Counted from the stretch's first letter, positions 51,529-60,250 are shown. The stretch: DNA of 64,000 nucleotides from Amycolatopsis pretoriensis (GCF_900107925.1 NZ_FNUJ01000012.1:220839-284838), one strand, 5' to 3'. Made by a program: numbers and translations. The notes: generated by a model from the letters alone, not told the origin.

Positions 51529-51650
51529 AGCAGCACGTGGCCGGCGCCGAGGTGCTGGGCAGCATCGCGTACGGGGTGGCGGTGCTGGACTGGTGGTGGT
51601 CCGCGGCCACGACTCGTGCGGCGCGGTGGGCGCCGCGTCTGCTGGCGCAT
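51529..51650 (+). pseudogene. Beta-carbonic anhydrase fragment
   Basis: The + strand encodes QQHVAGAEVLGSIAYGVAVL and, after a one-base shift near 51.59 kb, LVVVRGHDSCGAVGAA, which is the beta-carbonic-anhydrase core with zinc ligands His and Cys in GHDSCGAV. No start, N-terminal CxDxR motif or C-terminal domain can be found in frame. It is a degraded remnant of a CO2-hydration enzyme. Confidence 0.65.
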
Positions 51651-52084
51651 CGCGTTTTGCCGTCAAACGACTTCGCCATTCACCGAATGCGCCCCCGGTC
51701 CTGGTGGTGAACCGGAATTCGATGGTCACCGGCAGGGTCTCGAGGTCGAGAGCCTGCGGCGGGCGTTGTCAGTTCCCAGTGTGGGGCGACGACTGACGGC
51801 CTGTGCTGATTCTGCTGAGTGGTCGAGTGGGGCGGTTGCTGGATGACCCGAGATGCCCGATCCGGAGGGCGTCGGACGTGGGGTGTGGCGCGGCTCGCAC
51901 GCGCAATCGCTCGTTCACCGGTCGATTTCGTGGCAAACCTGCGGCGGTGATCAGCTGGGAGTACAGCGGCCACATCGGACACAACAGGCCGATCGGATCC
52001 TGATCGGCATGGCGACCGAACTCACCGGAGGACTGTGAACGGCGCGGCCAGGGAGTCTGGCGGCGGCGCAAGGCCAGCCGGTGC

Positions 52085-52120
52085 GACCCCGCCGGCCCAG
52101 GTTTTAGAGCCGGCGGGGTC
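52085..52120. terminator. Perfect 12-bp stem-loop
   Basis: GACCCCGCCGGC (52085-52096) and GCCGGCGGGGTC (52109-52120) form a perfect 12-bp stem with a 12-nt loop. No T-tract follows, as is common for actinobacterial terminators. It lies about 170 bp before the GAF-ANTAR gene and could also be a regulatory hairpin. Confidence 0.55.
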
Positions 52121-52287
52121 TAGGTCCGCGCGGATCTCGTACGAGTCGATCAGACCTAGCCCACCGTTACCCGGTCGGGGCGCGTCGAAACCTTCCGCTC
52201 TCGTCGAGCAGCGGTGCGGGCGGCTAAGTTGTTTTCGGCGATGGTTGAGCAGGCAGCCGTCCTCCGCGCAACATCAGGGAGAACGGC

Positions 52288-53085
52288 ATGACCGATGAGC
52301 ACGATTGGCAGCTTGACAGACGAGCGTTCACCTCGGATGCCAACCGGGCCCAGCCTGGGCCGGGACTGCTGGCCGAGCAGTTCGGCCAGCTGACGGCCAC
52401 GTTGCTGGCCGCTCCGTCGGTCGAGGACGTACTTCAGCGCGTGCTCGATGCCGCGACCGTGATGGTTCCGGCTGCCGATCTGGCAAGCTTCACCTTGCTC
52501 GACGACGACGGCGGCTTCCATACGCCGGCGGCAACCGGCGACATCGCCACCGATCTGGACCTGCTGCAGTATCGGTTCCGCGAAGGCCCGTGCGTCGAAG
52601 CCGCCGTCCCCAGCGGCCCCGCCGTAGCCCTGTGCCCCGACTTGGCCGACGAGCCACGCTGGCCGCATTGGGCGCCGGCCGCGGTGGACCTCGGTGTCCG
52701 GTCCGTTCTCGCCACCGCCCTGATCCCCGGGTCGCCGGCCGGACGCTCCATCGGCGCCCTCAACGTCTTCTCCCGCTCCGCCAACGGGCTGGACCAGGCC
52801 GATCGTGACGTCTTGCTGCTGCTGGCGACTCACGCGTCGCTGGCCTTGGCCACGACCGACGCCGTGACGCGTGCCGAACTTCAAGCTGCGCATCTGCTCA
52901 AGGCGATCGAGAGTCGGGATGTGATCGGCCAGGCCAAGGGCATCATCATGGCCCGCCGCGGCGTTTCGGCCGAGGAAGCGTTCGACGTGCTGCGGCGCAC
53001 ATCTCAGGACCTGAACGTCAAGCTCGCCGAGGTCGCTTCGGCGCTCGCCACCCGGCACACCGAAGTCGACTTGCCGGCCCACTGA
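52288..53085 (+). CDS. GAF-ANTAR RNA-binding regulator
   Basis: A 265-residue protein with a GAF domain (residues ~30-180; FTLLDDDGGFHTPAATGD, REGPCVEAAV, GALNVFSRSANGL) and a C-terminal ANTAR domain (SRDVIGQAKGIIMARRGVSAEEAF, LRRTSQDLNVKL). ANTAR proteins act by binding dual-hairpin RNA to prevent termination. The GAF part would sense a ligand or redox state. It is common in actinobacterial stress loci. Its start is a clean ATG. Confidence 0.9.
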   Translation: MTDEHDWQLDRRAFTSDANRAQPGPGLLAEQFGQLTATLLAAPSVEDVLQRVLDAATVMVPAADLASFTLLDDDGGFHTPAATGDIATDLDLLQYRFREGPCVEAAVPSGPAVALCPDLADEPRWPHWAPAAVDLGVRSVLATALIPGSPAGRSIGALNVFSRSANGLDQADRDVLLLLATHASLALATTDAVTRAELQAAHLLKAIESRDVIGQAKGIIMARRGVSAEEAFDVLRRTSQDLNVKLAEVASALATRHTEVDLPAH

Positions 53086-53296
53086 CGCAGCCGCCGCACC
53101 GAACTACGCGCGGACCCCGCGGTTTTACTCCTCGCTCCGAGGTGATCACTCGGCGACCTACCCTGTCGCCCGCCGAGGAAGCACATCCGCAGCCACGGAC
53201 GTGACCGCCGGGCCGTGGCCGACCGGCGTAGTCGTACCCCGCCTAGTCCGTCCCGCGAACTTGGCCACCGGCTTTTGCCCCGGTCGCGTCGGCTGT

Positions 53297-54364
53297 TCAG
53301 GATGTGGCGATGGCGATCAGGCCGCCGATGCCTGCCGCGTAGAGCACGAGGACGATCAGCGAGTCGACGCCGACGCCTGCGATGCGACGGTGGGGGCGGA
53401 ACAACAGCCCTGCGGCGTAGACGAGGGTGAGCAGCGCGGCCAGCGCGGTGAGGTAGATATCGGTGTTCTCCGCGTGCGGCAGGATCGCCTGACCCGACAC
53501 CAGGGTCCCCACCAGGAACAGCACCGGAAGGAAGGCGTTGCCACCGAAGATGTCGCTCACCGCGAGCTGGTAGTCCCCGTTGCGGACCGAGTTGATCCCG
53601 GTCGAGACCTCCGGCAGAGACGTGGCGGCGGCGAGGACGGTGGCGCCGAACAGCACCCCGGACAGGCCGATGTGGTCGGCGATCACGTCGCCGCTGCGCT
53701 CAAGGAACACCCCGGCGACCAGCGTGACCAACGCGGCGACGCCGAAGAACACCGCGGACTTGGCCGTGCTGGTGCCCTTACGGGTTGCCTGCTGTTCGAC
53801 GTGGTGACGGCGATGGCCGCGGGGCCGCTCCTGCCCGTCGGGGGCGTCGCCGTCTTCGTGCCACGGCAGTGACCGCCCGGCTCGCTGCAGCAACAGCAAC
53901 CCGACCACCCACAGCACGGCGATCAGCACGGGCGCGGGTGTCAGCCGCCACACGATGAGGGACGCGGGCAGTTGGGTGCCGGCGATGACGACGGCGAGCA
54001 CGGCCACGACCAGCGCCCCTTCGAGCACCAGCACGAGCGAGGCGGCCCGGTAGGTCAGCGGCTTACCGCCGCGGACGCCGAAACCGTCGAGCACGACCAG
54101 GACGACGGTCTGGATGGCGATGCCGCCGAGGATGTTGCCCACGGCGACGCCGACGTTGCCCGCTGCCGACGCGGAGACGACGATCGCGATCTCCGGCAGG
54201 TTCGTCGCCACGGCCAGCAGGACCAAGCCGCCGAGCGCCGAGCCCAGATGCAGCCGGGTGGCCAGCACGTCGGTCTGGTTGGACAGCGAAATGCCGGCGA
54301 CCCAGATCGCCGCGGCCGCCACCACGAAGATCAGGATCAGCACCGCCAGCGGCAAAGATGACAC
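53297..54364 (-). CDS. Sodium/calcium exchanger family (CaCA) cation antiporter
   Basis: A 355-residue membrane protein with two inverted repeats. The alpha-1 repeat has ATNLPEIAIVVSASA and GNILGGIAIQ; alpha-2 has AATSLPEVSTGI and SDIFGGNAFLP. About 10-11 TM helices are visible, split by a central cytoplasmic loop rich in His/Arg (GHRRHHVEQQATRKG). It would exchange Ca2+ (or another cation) for Na+/H+. The GTG at 54364 is used. Embedded in the stress cluster, it may be part of the SigB-type regulon. Confidence 0.88.
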   Translation of the reverse strand: MSSLPLAVLILIFVVAAAAIWVAGISLSNQTDVLATRLHLGSALGGLVLLAVATNLPEIAIVVSASAAGNVGVAVGNILGGIAIQTVVLVVLDGFGVRGGKPLTYRAASLVLVLEGALVVAVLAVVIAGTQLPASLIVWRLTPAPVLIAVLWVVGLLLLQRAGRSLPWHEDGDAPDGQERPRGHRRHHVEQQATRKGTSTAKSAVFFGVAALVTLVAGVFLERSGDVIADHIGLSGVLFGATVLAAATSLPEVSTGINSVRNGDYQLAVSDIFGGNAFLPVLFLVGTLVSGQAILPHAENTDIYLTALAALLTLVYAAGLLFRPHRRIAGVGVDSLIVLVLYAAGIGGLIAIATS

Positions 54365-54716
54365 TCACTGACCTCCACCACGTCACCGAGGCGACCCCTG
54401 CAGGCTCGCCCGCCCAGCCCATCGAGCACGCGGCAACGGGTTACCCGCCGATCCATCTACCAACCGAAAGTGATCTCGGAGCTGTTCCAGCTCGATGTCG
54501 GCCCGCCGTTCAACGCTCCTACTGGAGAAGAAGGCGGATTGCCGTTGGTCGCCGGGCACCCTTGAAGCGATCTTGTGCGCGCTCGGGACTCCACCCATCC
54601 GGGCGGTAACGCGCGACGAATCCCCCGAGATACCCGAGAAGACAGCTGCGCAGCTCGCGACCCTCTGCGTCTCGCTCAGAGACGCAGAGGGATGCTCGGC
54701 GGAACAGGACGGGCAC
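54365..54716. other. Intergenic stretch before STAS gene
   Basis: About 350 bp. A frame in phase with the following STAS gene runs from ATG 54495 (74 extra codons; SPGTLEAILCALGTPP resembles a fragment of an XRE-type HTH). I treat it as upstream sequence or the remnant of a fused HTH; an N-terminal extension cannot be excluded. Confidence 0.35.
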
Positions 54717-55070
54717 ATGAGCAAGGTTGCCGATCCCCATGAGGATCCCACCACCATCGATCCCCGACCGGTACCGGCCACCGATGTGCTGAACCTGCGC
54801 GGCGCGGGAGACCTCACCGACACCCACGCCGCAAAGGAGATCGTCGCCCCGGCGTACGCGGCAGATCCCGCCACCGCCCTCGTCCTGGACCTGACCACGG
54901 TGACTTACCTGACCATGGAAGCGGTCATCCCGTTCGTCACCCTGGCCCGCCGGTGCGCTGCCCGGGGAACGTCGCTGCGTGTCCTGGCTTCCGAGCCGGT
55001 CCGGCGCAAGCTGACGAGTCTCGGCCTGCACTCCGCCTTCGCGCTGAAACAACCACGCGCCGAGTCCTGA
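54717..55070 (+). CDS. STAS-domain protein, divergent phosphosite
   Basis: A 117-residue STAS-fold protein (191 if ATG 54495 is used). Core segments: LNLRGAGDLTDTHAAKEIV, TALVLDLTTVTYLTMEAVIPFV and LRVLASEPVRRKLTSLGL. The loop that normally carries the regulatory Ser reads YLTMEAV, with Thr in the equivalent place or the site lost. It may therefore be unphosphorylatable or kinase-specific. It belongs to the partner-switching cluster. Confidence 0.75.
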   Translation: MSKVADPHEDPTTIDPRPVPATDVLNLRGAGDLTDTHAAKEIVAPAYAADPATALVLDLTTVTYLTMEAVIPFVTLARRCAARGTSLRVLASEPVRRKLTSLGLHSAFALKQPRAES

Positions 55071-55388
55071 CCCTCGAGCTGAGCAGCGTTCCGTTTGAGG
55101 TGTCGTCACACCTGCCTCGCCCGTGCATCCCGCGATGTCGGGACGGTGGTCACTGAGAACTTGAGGGTGGCCGGACAGCTGGATGCTCAACTAACCGGCC
55201 ACAGAGAGTGCTCTACCCGTCGACGAATCGTTCAACCACCGTATCGGTCACGCATCGTTACCTGTGGTCAACGTTGGCCTGGGTGCCTTCAGAACGATGC
55301 AGATACGCTCGGCGCGGAGGAGATACACTCGCCTGACGAAGTGTCGAGTCGCGGTGCCGGGCGCGATCAAGTGCGCTGGAATGAGCAC

Positions 55389-55727
55389 ATGACGTCGTGG
55401 AGATCCCCGGACAACCCGGCCGACGAGATGGCCCAGCTGCGGGACGCCCTGGATACGCAGCCGGTCATCGAGCAAGCCAAAGGGATGCTGATGCTGGTGC
55501 GCGGCTGGACCGCCGAGACCGCGTTCGCCGCGCTGCGCACCATCTCCCAGCGCACCAACGTCAAACTGCACGACGTCGCCGCGGTCGTGGTCGCCGCCGG
55601 CAGCCACACCGAAGCCGCCACCGGGGGCACGGAGACCTCCGTCGTGGTCCTCGACCAGCTGCGGCAGCACGTGCTCGGGTCGGCCTTCGACACCCCCGTA
55701 CAGGACAGTGAGCCCGACGCCGGTTGA
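55389..55727 (+). CDS. ANTAR-domain protein
   Basis: A 112-residue protein that is essentially an ANTAR domain: DTQPVIEQAKGMLMLVRGWTAETAFAALRTI followed by QRTNVKLHDVAAVVVAAG. It lacks a sensor domain, so it would need a partner or act constitutively on RNA antiterminators. ATG 55389 is the best start; the in-frame upstream extension is not protein-like. Confidence 0.8.
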   Translation: MTSWRSPDNPADEMAQLRDALDTQPVIEQAKGMLMLVRGWTAETAFAALRTISQRTNVKLHDVAAVVVAAGSHTEAATGGTETSVVVLDQLRQHVLGSAFDTPVQDSEPDAG

Positions 55728-55955
55728 GCAGGCGGCCGGCTGGGCAGTAGGTGTCTGGCCCGGTCGGTGTCCTGCGCGCCGTTCGGGCCGCGGCGCTTCA
55801 CCGCCGCATCCGGCTTCGGCCGGGCGTACGCGGTGCGACGTCGCGGTTGAGACCACCAGCCGCCACCGAACCGGCGTTCGGCCTGCCCACCGGCAGCCCG
55901 GCACCGCGGGGAGGCACGGTGCCGCCGGCTTCCCGCGTCGACGAGAGGCCACCAC

Positions 55956-56369
55956 ATGCCCGCCACCGCCACCCCCGGCAGCCGCCGCGACATCGACACT
56001 CTCCCCGTGGCGCGTACCCGTTTCACCGTGACCACGACGGCCGACGCGGCCACGGTCGCGGTCACCGGCGACCTCGACCTGTCGAGCACGGCTCGCCTGC
56101 AGGAACGCCTCGACGAGGAAATTTCGCTGCGGCCCGCCGCCCTGATCATCGACCTCACCGCGGTCGGGTTCTGCTCCTCCGGCGGCCTCTCGGTCCTGGT
56201 CACCGCCGTCACGAACGCTCATGCCGGCGGGATCGCCTGCGCGGTCATCGCCAGTCAGCGCGCCGTGGTCCGCCCCATCAAGCTCCTGCTCCTCGATCGC
56301 GTCCTGCCGGTCCACCCCGACCGGGCCGACGCCGAGGAGTGGTTGTCGCTGGTCGCGCGGCTGCGCTGA
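55956..56369 (+). CDS. STAS anti-sigma factor antagonist
   Basis: A 137-residue STAS protein: VAVTGDLDLSSTARLQERLDE, ALIIDLTAVGFCSSGGLSVLV with a Ser-Ser pair at the regulatory position, and VRPIKLLLLDRVLPVH. It is a probable RsbV-like antagonist for one of the HATPase proteins in this cluster. The intergenic space on each side is about 200 bp, so it is probably transcribed on its own. Confidence 0.87.
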   Translation: MPATATPGSRRDIDTLPVARTRFTVTTTADAATVAVTGDLDLSSTARLQERLDEEISLRPAALIIDLTAVGFCSSGGLSVLVTAVTNAHAGGIACAVIASQRAVVRPIKLLLLDRVLPVHPDRADAEEWLSLVARLR

Positions 56370-56447
56370 GCGAAGCACCGTGCGCCGCAGCAGCGGCGCG
56401 ACGGCTTACCCGCTTACGAAGTTGCTCCGTAAGCAGCAGAGATCATG

Positions 56448-56473
56448 GTTTAGCTCGTCCGTACTTCGGGTAC
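56448..56473 (+). promoter_or_regulatory. SigB/SigF-type promoter
   Basis: GTTT (56448-56451), a 16-nt spacer and GGGTAC (56468-56473) match the actinobacterial SigB-type consensus GTTT-N14-16-GGGTAT with one mismatch. It lies about 90 bp before the STAS/RsbW-like pair and suggests autoregulation by the nearby sigma factor. Confidence 0.65.
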
Positions 56474-56561
56474 ACGCGGCATCCGCACCGACGTGGTGCC
56501 GCCCTGGTGGGTGTGCCCGGAGAAGGGAACGGCTGATGTCCAGGAGAGCGGGAACGAGCCG

Positions 56562-56950
56562 GTGAACGACGACGTCGCCGACGCCATCCAAACGACGACG
56601 CCCCGCAGCTGACCCTGAGCCAGGAAACATCCTCGGGAGCGCTGGCGCTGGCCGTGGCGGGCGAAGTCGATCTGCTCACCGCCGATCAGCTGACCGACGG
56701 AGTCACCGCCGCACTCGCGCAGCGGCCCGCCGTGCTCGTGATCGACCTAACCGCAGTGACCTTTCTCGACTCCTCCGGCCTGTCGGTGCTGGCCCAAGCC
56801 CACGCCGCCGGCGGGCAGAACACCACGGTGCGGGTCGTCACGATCCCCGACAGCCTCGCCCACCGCGCCATCACCCTGACCGGGATGGACAACCTCGTCC
56901 CGATCTTCACCAAACGCGCGGACGCGCTCGCCGCAGATCCCATGCGATGA
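56562..56950 (+). CDS. STAS anti-sigma factor antagonist with apparent 5' frameshift
   Basis: A STAS protein of about 125 residues. The core ALAVAGEVDLLTADQLTDG and VLVIDLTAVTFLDSSGLSVL (Ser at the switch site) is intact from about 56600 onward. That frame has no ATG/GTG/TTG upstream of GTG 56654, which would delete the first beta strand. GTG 56562 (VNDDVADAIQT) is in another frame and stops at 56612; a one-base change near 56595 would join them. Either there is a sequencing error or the gene is damaged. Its stop overlaps the RsbW-like start. Confidence 0.65.
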
Positions 56951-57408
56951 CCTGCTCCGCCGACAGCCCAGCCGGCGACACCGCCACCGCACCGGACCTG
57001 CTACACGAGGAAGTGCCTGCCGAACCGGCTCAGATCAGCCCGCTGCGCGACCTGCTCGCCGGCTGGGCCGCCGGCACCGGCCTGCTTCCGGAACGAGTGC
57101 AAGATCTGCTGCTCGCGGTCTACGAAGCGATGGCCAACGTCGTCGTCCACGCCTATCCAAGTCGCCTCGGCACCTTCACCCTGCACGCCCGCCACGTCGG
57201 CGACGCCGTGACCGTCACCATCCGCGATACCGGCCAGTGGCAACCGGTTCCCCGCTCCACCCTCCTGGGCGGCCGCGGGTTGCCGCTGATCCACACCCTG
57301 GCCGACCAAGCCCTGGTCGAGACGAGCATCGCCGGCACCACCGTCACCATGACCTGGACGTGCGGCAGCCTGCCTGCAACGCCCGCTACCGAGTCTGCAT
57401 CTGGGTAG
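56947..57408 (+). CDS. RsbW/SpoIIAB-like anti-sigma HATPase
   Basis: A 153-residue serine-kinase-type anti-sigma factor. N-box VYEAMANVVVHAYP with the Mg-binding Asn, G1 box TIRDTGQWQP, and G2 box GGRGLPLIHTLAD are all present. It would sequester the sigma factor encoded convergently 10 bp away and phosphorylate the STAS antagonist encoded just upstream, with which it overlaps (ATGA). Confidence 0.9.
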   Translation: MTCSADSPAGDTATAPDLLHEEVPAEPAQISPLRDLLAGWAAGTGLLPERVQDLLLAVYEAMANVVVHAYPSRLGTFTLHARHVGDAVTVTIRDTGQWQPVPRSTLLGGRGLPLIHTLADQALVETSIAGTTVTMTWTCGSLPATPATESASG

Positions 57409-57417
57409 GCCGCCAAG

Positions 57418-58239
57418 CTAGTCGGCGACGATGTGGGCGCGGAGCTGTTCGAGGGTCTTGGCCAGCAGCCGGGAGACATGCATCTGAGACACCCCGATCC
57501 GCCGGGCGATCTGACCTTGGGTGAGTTCGTCGACGAACCGCATCGTGACGATCGCGCGTTCCCGGGCCGGCAACGTCGCCAACGCAGCCTGCAGCGCGAC
57601 GTGGTTGTCGAACCGAGCGAACCCGGATTCCTCGACCGCGAGCTGGTCGGCGACCGTGACCGTATCCTCGGCACCGCGCACGGGCGCGTCGATCGAATGC
57701 GCGCGGTAAGCCTCGGCGGCGAGCAGCCCTTCGCGCACGGTGTCGATGTCCATCTCCAGGTGCGCCGCCAGCTCGCTCGGCGTGGGTGCTCGATCCAGGT
57801 CGCGCGCGAGCGTGTCGGTCGCTTTGCTGAGTTTCTGCTGCAGGTCCTTCAAGGAGCGAGGGACGCGCATCGACCAGCCGGTGTCTCGGAAGTGGCGGCG
57901 AACTTCGCCCATGATGGTCGGCACGGCGAAGGACAGGAAGTCGGTGCCCTGCTCGGGGTCGTAACGGTCGACGGCGCGGATCAGGCCGGTTCTCGCGACT
58001 TGCAGCAGGTCGTCGAACGGTTCGCCGCGGCCGCTGAAGCGCCGGGCGATGTGTTCGGCCACCGGGAGGTGCTCGATGATCAACCGCGCCCGCAGTTCGC
58101 CGGTCCTGGTGTCCGCGTCGTCGAGCCGGCTCCGTTCGGCGAACAGGGGAGCGCAGTGGGCGTACTCGTCGAAACGACGCTGGGACGGCAGGGCGGGTGT
58201 CGCGGCGGGCGGATTTCGTTCGGGCGCTTGGACAACCAT
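57418..58239 (-). CDS. SigB/SigF-type alternative sigma factor
   Basis: A 273-residue stress/sporulation-family sigma factor. Region 2 includes HIARRFSGRGEPFDDLLQVA and FLSFAVPTIMGEVRRHFRDTGW. Region 3 has LARDLDRAPTPSELAAHL. Region 4 is LPARERAIVTMRFVDELTQ with QIARRIGVSQMHVSRLLAK. This matches the Mycobacterium SigF/Streptomyces SigB group, which recognises GTTT-N-GGGTAT. It is convergent with its putative anti-sigma factor. ATG 58239 sits directly behind a SigB-like -10, so the mRNA may be almost leaderless. Confidence 0.93.
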   Translation of the reverse strand: MVVQAPERNPPAATPALPSQRRFDEYAHCAPLFAERSRLDDADTRTGELRARLIIEHLPVAEHIARRFSGRGEPFDDLLQVARTGLIRAVDRYDPEQGTDFLSFAVPTIMGEVRRHFRDTGWSMRVPRSLKDLQQKLSKATDTLARDLDRAPTPSELAAHLEMDIDTVREGLLAAEAYRAHSIDAPVRGAEDTVTVADQLAVEESGFARFDNHVALQAALATLPARERAIVTMRFVDELTQGQIARRIGVSQMHVSRLLAKTLEQLRAHIVAD

Positions 58240-58616
58240 GCGCGCCGGATACCCAACAGCTGTCAGAATCACACGAACGGCTAGACCTTCGCGCAGGATT
58301 TCTGCTCTAAAAGGAAAGTTGAGTACGTTTGCCGCCGAAACCGGCTTCGCCATCGGCCAACCGATAGGACACGCCGGGACGCGAAAGCGGGCGACTGCCG
58401 CAGACCATGCCGCAGCATGTGGCGGTTTGTCCGATCCGGCTTCGCTTCGGAACGCGAGGGTGCTGCATCGCTTGCTCGACGGTTGTAGGGTCAGGGGCAG
58501 CGGTTCAGTCCAGTAGCCGCATCGCACCTCGTCAGCCCGGTGACCCGGGTGGCGTGGGGCCCTGAACTGGAGCGGCGGCAGTGGGGTCTCACAGTTGGTT
58601 CGAGGAGGCCATGCAC
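58240..58616. other. Divergent region between sigma factor and STAS gene
   Basis: About 375 bp with no gene. It contains the candidate SigB-type promoter for the leftward sigma gene. For the rightward STAS gene only the ribosome site GAGGAGG (58602-58608) is clear; no promoter was identified. Confidence 0.5.
58249..58274 (-). promoter_or_regulatory. Putative autoregulatory SigB-type promoter of the sigma gene
   Basis: Minus strand: GTGT (58274-58271), a 16-nt spacer and GGGTAT (58254-58249), nine bases before the ATG. The -10 is perfect and the -35 has one mismatch. Transcription would start within a few bases of the start codon. Confidence 0.5.
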
Positions 58617-59036
58617 ATGTCGTCGCCCGTGCCCCGGCCGCGCGATCCGCGGCGCCGGCCACCGGCGTCGTTCGCGGTGGCCCGGACATCGCAGGCGAGC
58701 GTGGTCGCCGCGTCCGGCGAGCTGGATTTGACCGTCACCGCTCAGTTCGCCGCCCTGCTCGCCACGGAGCTGCACCGGCGACCACCGGCGCTGATTTGCG
58801 ACACCTCGGCGGTCGAGTTCTGCGCCGCTCGAATCTTGACCATCCTGATCGACACCATCACTGACTCGGCCGTGGCGTGGGTGCCGTTCGCCGTAGCCGG
58901 CCGCTCACGTGCACTACTGCGGCCGATCACCGCGCTCGACTTGGAGCGCGTTCTCCCTGTGCACAACAGTGTCGCCGAAGCTCTGAACCGGATGACGCTG
59001 TCAGCTGATCCTTCGAGCCTGGATTCTCCGCGGTAA
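58617..59036 (+). CDS. STAS-domain protein lacking the regulatory serine
   Basis: A 139-residue STAS protein: VVAASGELDLTVTAQFAALLA, ALICDTSAVEFCAARILTILID, and LRPITALDLERVLPVHNSV. The phospho-serine position reads CAAR, so phosphorylation control may be lost. ATG 58617 is eight bases after GAGGAGG and is preferred to ATG 58611, which is too close. It is related in layout to the STAS protein at 55.96 kb (both end with RVLPVH). Confidence 0.8.
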   Translation: MSSPVPRPRDPRRRPPASFAVARTSQASVVAASGELDLTVTAQFAALLATELHRRPPALICDTSAVEFCAARILTILIDTITDSAVAWVPFAVAGRSRALLRPITALDLERVLPVHNSVAEALNRMTLSADPSSLDSPR

Positions 59037-59056
59037 CTCCCTGCCTGGACCGGCGG

Positions 59057-59425
59057 TCATGGCGCTGCGTCCTCGCCGGCGAAACGTCCCCATACGACCT
59101 TGCCGTCATCATGGTGGCTGACACCCCACTCGGCGCACACTGCGTCGACCAGCGGCAGGCCACGGCCACCTGCACAGTCGGGGACCCGCAGCAGAGGTTC
59201 GCCAGTCCCGCGATCGGCGACGGCCACCATCACCTCGTCAGGATCCCCGTGGCGACGGAGCAACTCGCCGACGACCAGCACCGCGTCGACCTTGACGGTT
59301 TCACCGAGCGTGTCCAGTTGCGCTGCGGCCCATTGTCGGGCGACCGCCAGGCAGGAGACGTCGGCACCGGACATGTCGAGGACGTGCCAGTTCTGCGGGG
59401 CGCTTTCGACCCAGCTCACGCGCAC
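59057..59425 (-). CDS. Degenerate HATPase anti-sigma-like protein
   Basis: A 122-residue short RsbW-like protein. G1-like VADRGTGEPLLR and G2-like CAGGRGLPLVDAV are recognisable, but the N-box reads VVGELLRRHG, without the Asn that binds Mg. Kinase activity is doubtful; it may only bind a partner. GTG 59425 follows AAGGAG at six-base spacing. It is convergent with the STAS gene at 58.6 kb, a likely partner. Confidence 0.72.
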   Translation of the reverse strand: MRVSWVESAPQNWHVLDMSGADVSCLAVARQWAAAQLDTLGETVKVDAVLVVGELLRRHGDPDEVMVAVADRGTGEPLLRVPDCAGGRGLPLVDAVCAEWGVSHHDDGKVVWGRFAGEDAAP

Positions 59426-59693
59426 GCGTGACTCCTTCCGACGTGTCGATCGAGCCCACCTCGGCACCGCCACTCGATCCGGGCTACCCCAAGAGCACCG
59501 GCTTACCCCTGTAGACCGTTGCCCACCGTGCTCAAGCCTGCATCCGCACCGCCTGCGGTCGGGCCGGCGACCCCTCGACCAGGTGACCACCGCGGCGGCA
59601 CGGGAACGAATCGCGGTGCGGGAATGGCATCATGGACGCGCTCAGCGTCGAGCGCCCGGTCTCCCAAGGAAACCAGCGAGAGGCTATCGCCGA

Positions 59694-59978
59694 GTGATCA
59701 AGATTTGCCAAGGCCGCGACGGAAACGGCGCGAAACGCATCGTCTTCAGCCTGCCCGCCCACGAGCCCCCCGGCCGCGTCAGCGTGGTCGGATCGTTCAA
59801 CAACTGGACACCGGGCCAGCATCGCCTGCAACCCCACACCACCGGGCGCCGGTCTGCCACCGTGGAGGTCGCCGCCGGCATCACGGTGCAATTCCGCTAC
59901 CTGGCGGAAAACGGCTACTGGTTCGACGACCCCGACGATCCGGACGTGCTCGCTCGGCCCGACGACACCTCGGCGTAG
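59694..59978 (+). CDS. Small CBM48/glycogen-binding-like protein
   Basis: A 94-residue single-domain protein resembling the isoamylase N-terminal / AMPK glycogen-binding domain: RIVFSLPAHEPPGRVSVVGSFNNW, followed by TVEVAAGITVQFRYL and NGYWFDDPDDPDV. Such stand-alone domains occur in actinobacteria, sometimes near stress regulators; the role may be binding glycogen or trehalose-type glucans. GTG 59694 is the best start. Confidence 0.75.
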   Translation: MIKICQGRDGNGAKRIVFSLPAHEPPGRVSVVGSFNNWTPGQHRLQPHTTGRRSATVEVAAGITVQFRYLAENGYWFDDPDDPDVLARPDDTSA

Positions 59979-60250
59979 CGGCCTTCGCCGTGCCGGTTTG
60001 GCGTTTGAACACCCGCGAAACGAATCCGTGCACAGAGGTAATTACGTTTTCAGAGCCTCTACTGCCCGACGTCGACTGTGACGCTGCCGCCCAGCAGCTT
60101 GACCGCAATCCCAGTGCTTGTCAGCCTCCCGAGCCAGCGGCGCACGGCGAGGTCGGCCGCTCCAGCCGGATCTGCGAACCGATGACACCGGGAACCACGA
60201 TTCGGCGGCGTTGCTGAGCGGTACAGTCCCGGCGGTACTACGGTAAGCCG

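Larger units (their letters stand above)
51331..52287. other. Gene-poor stretch with a decayed carbonic anhydrase
   Basis: About 960 bp without an intact gene. Recognisable are the carbonic-anhydrase fragment (51529-51650) and a perfect hairpin (52085-52120). Other short frames show no family features. Confidence 0.6.

Noticed and set aside
54495..54716. N-terminal XRE-HTH extension of the STAS protein at 54.7 kb
   Set aside because: Weak HTH resemblance only; ATG 54717 gives a normal STAS length. Kept as an alternative start, not as a domain.
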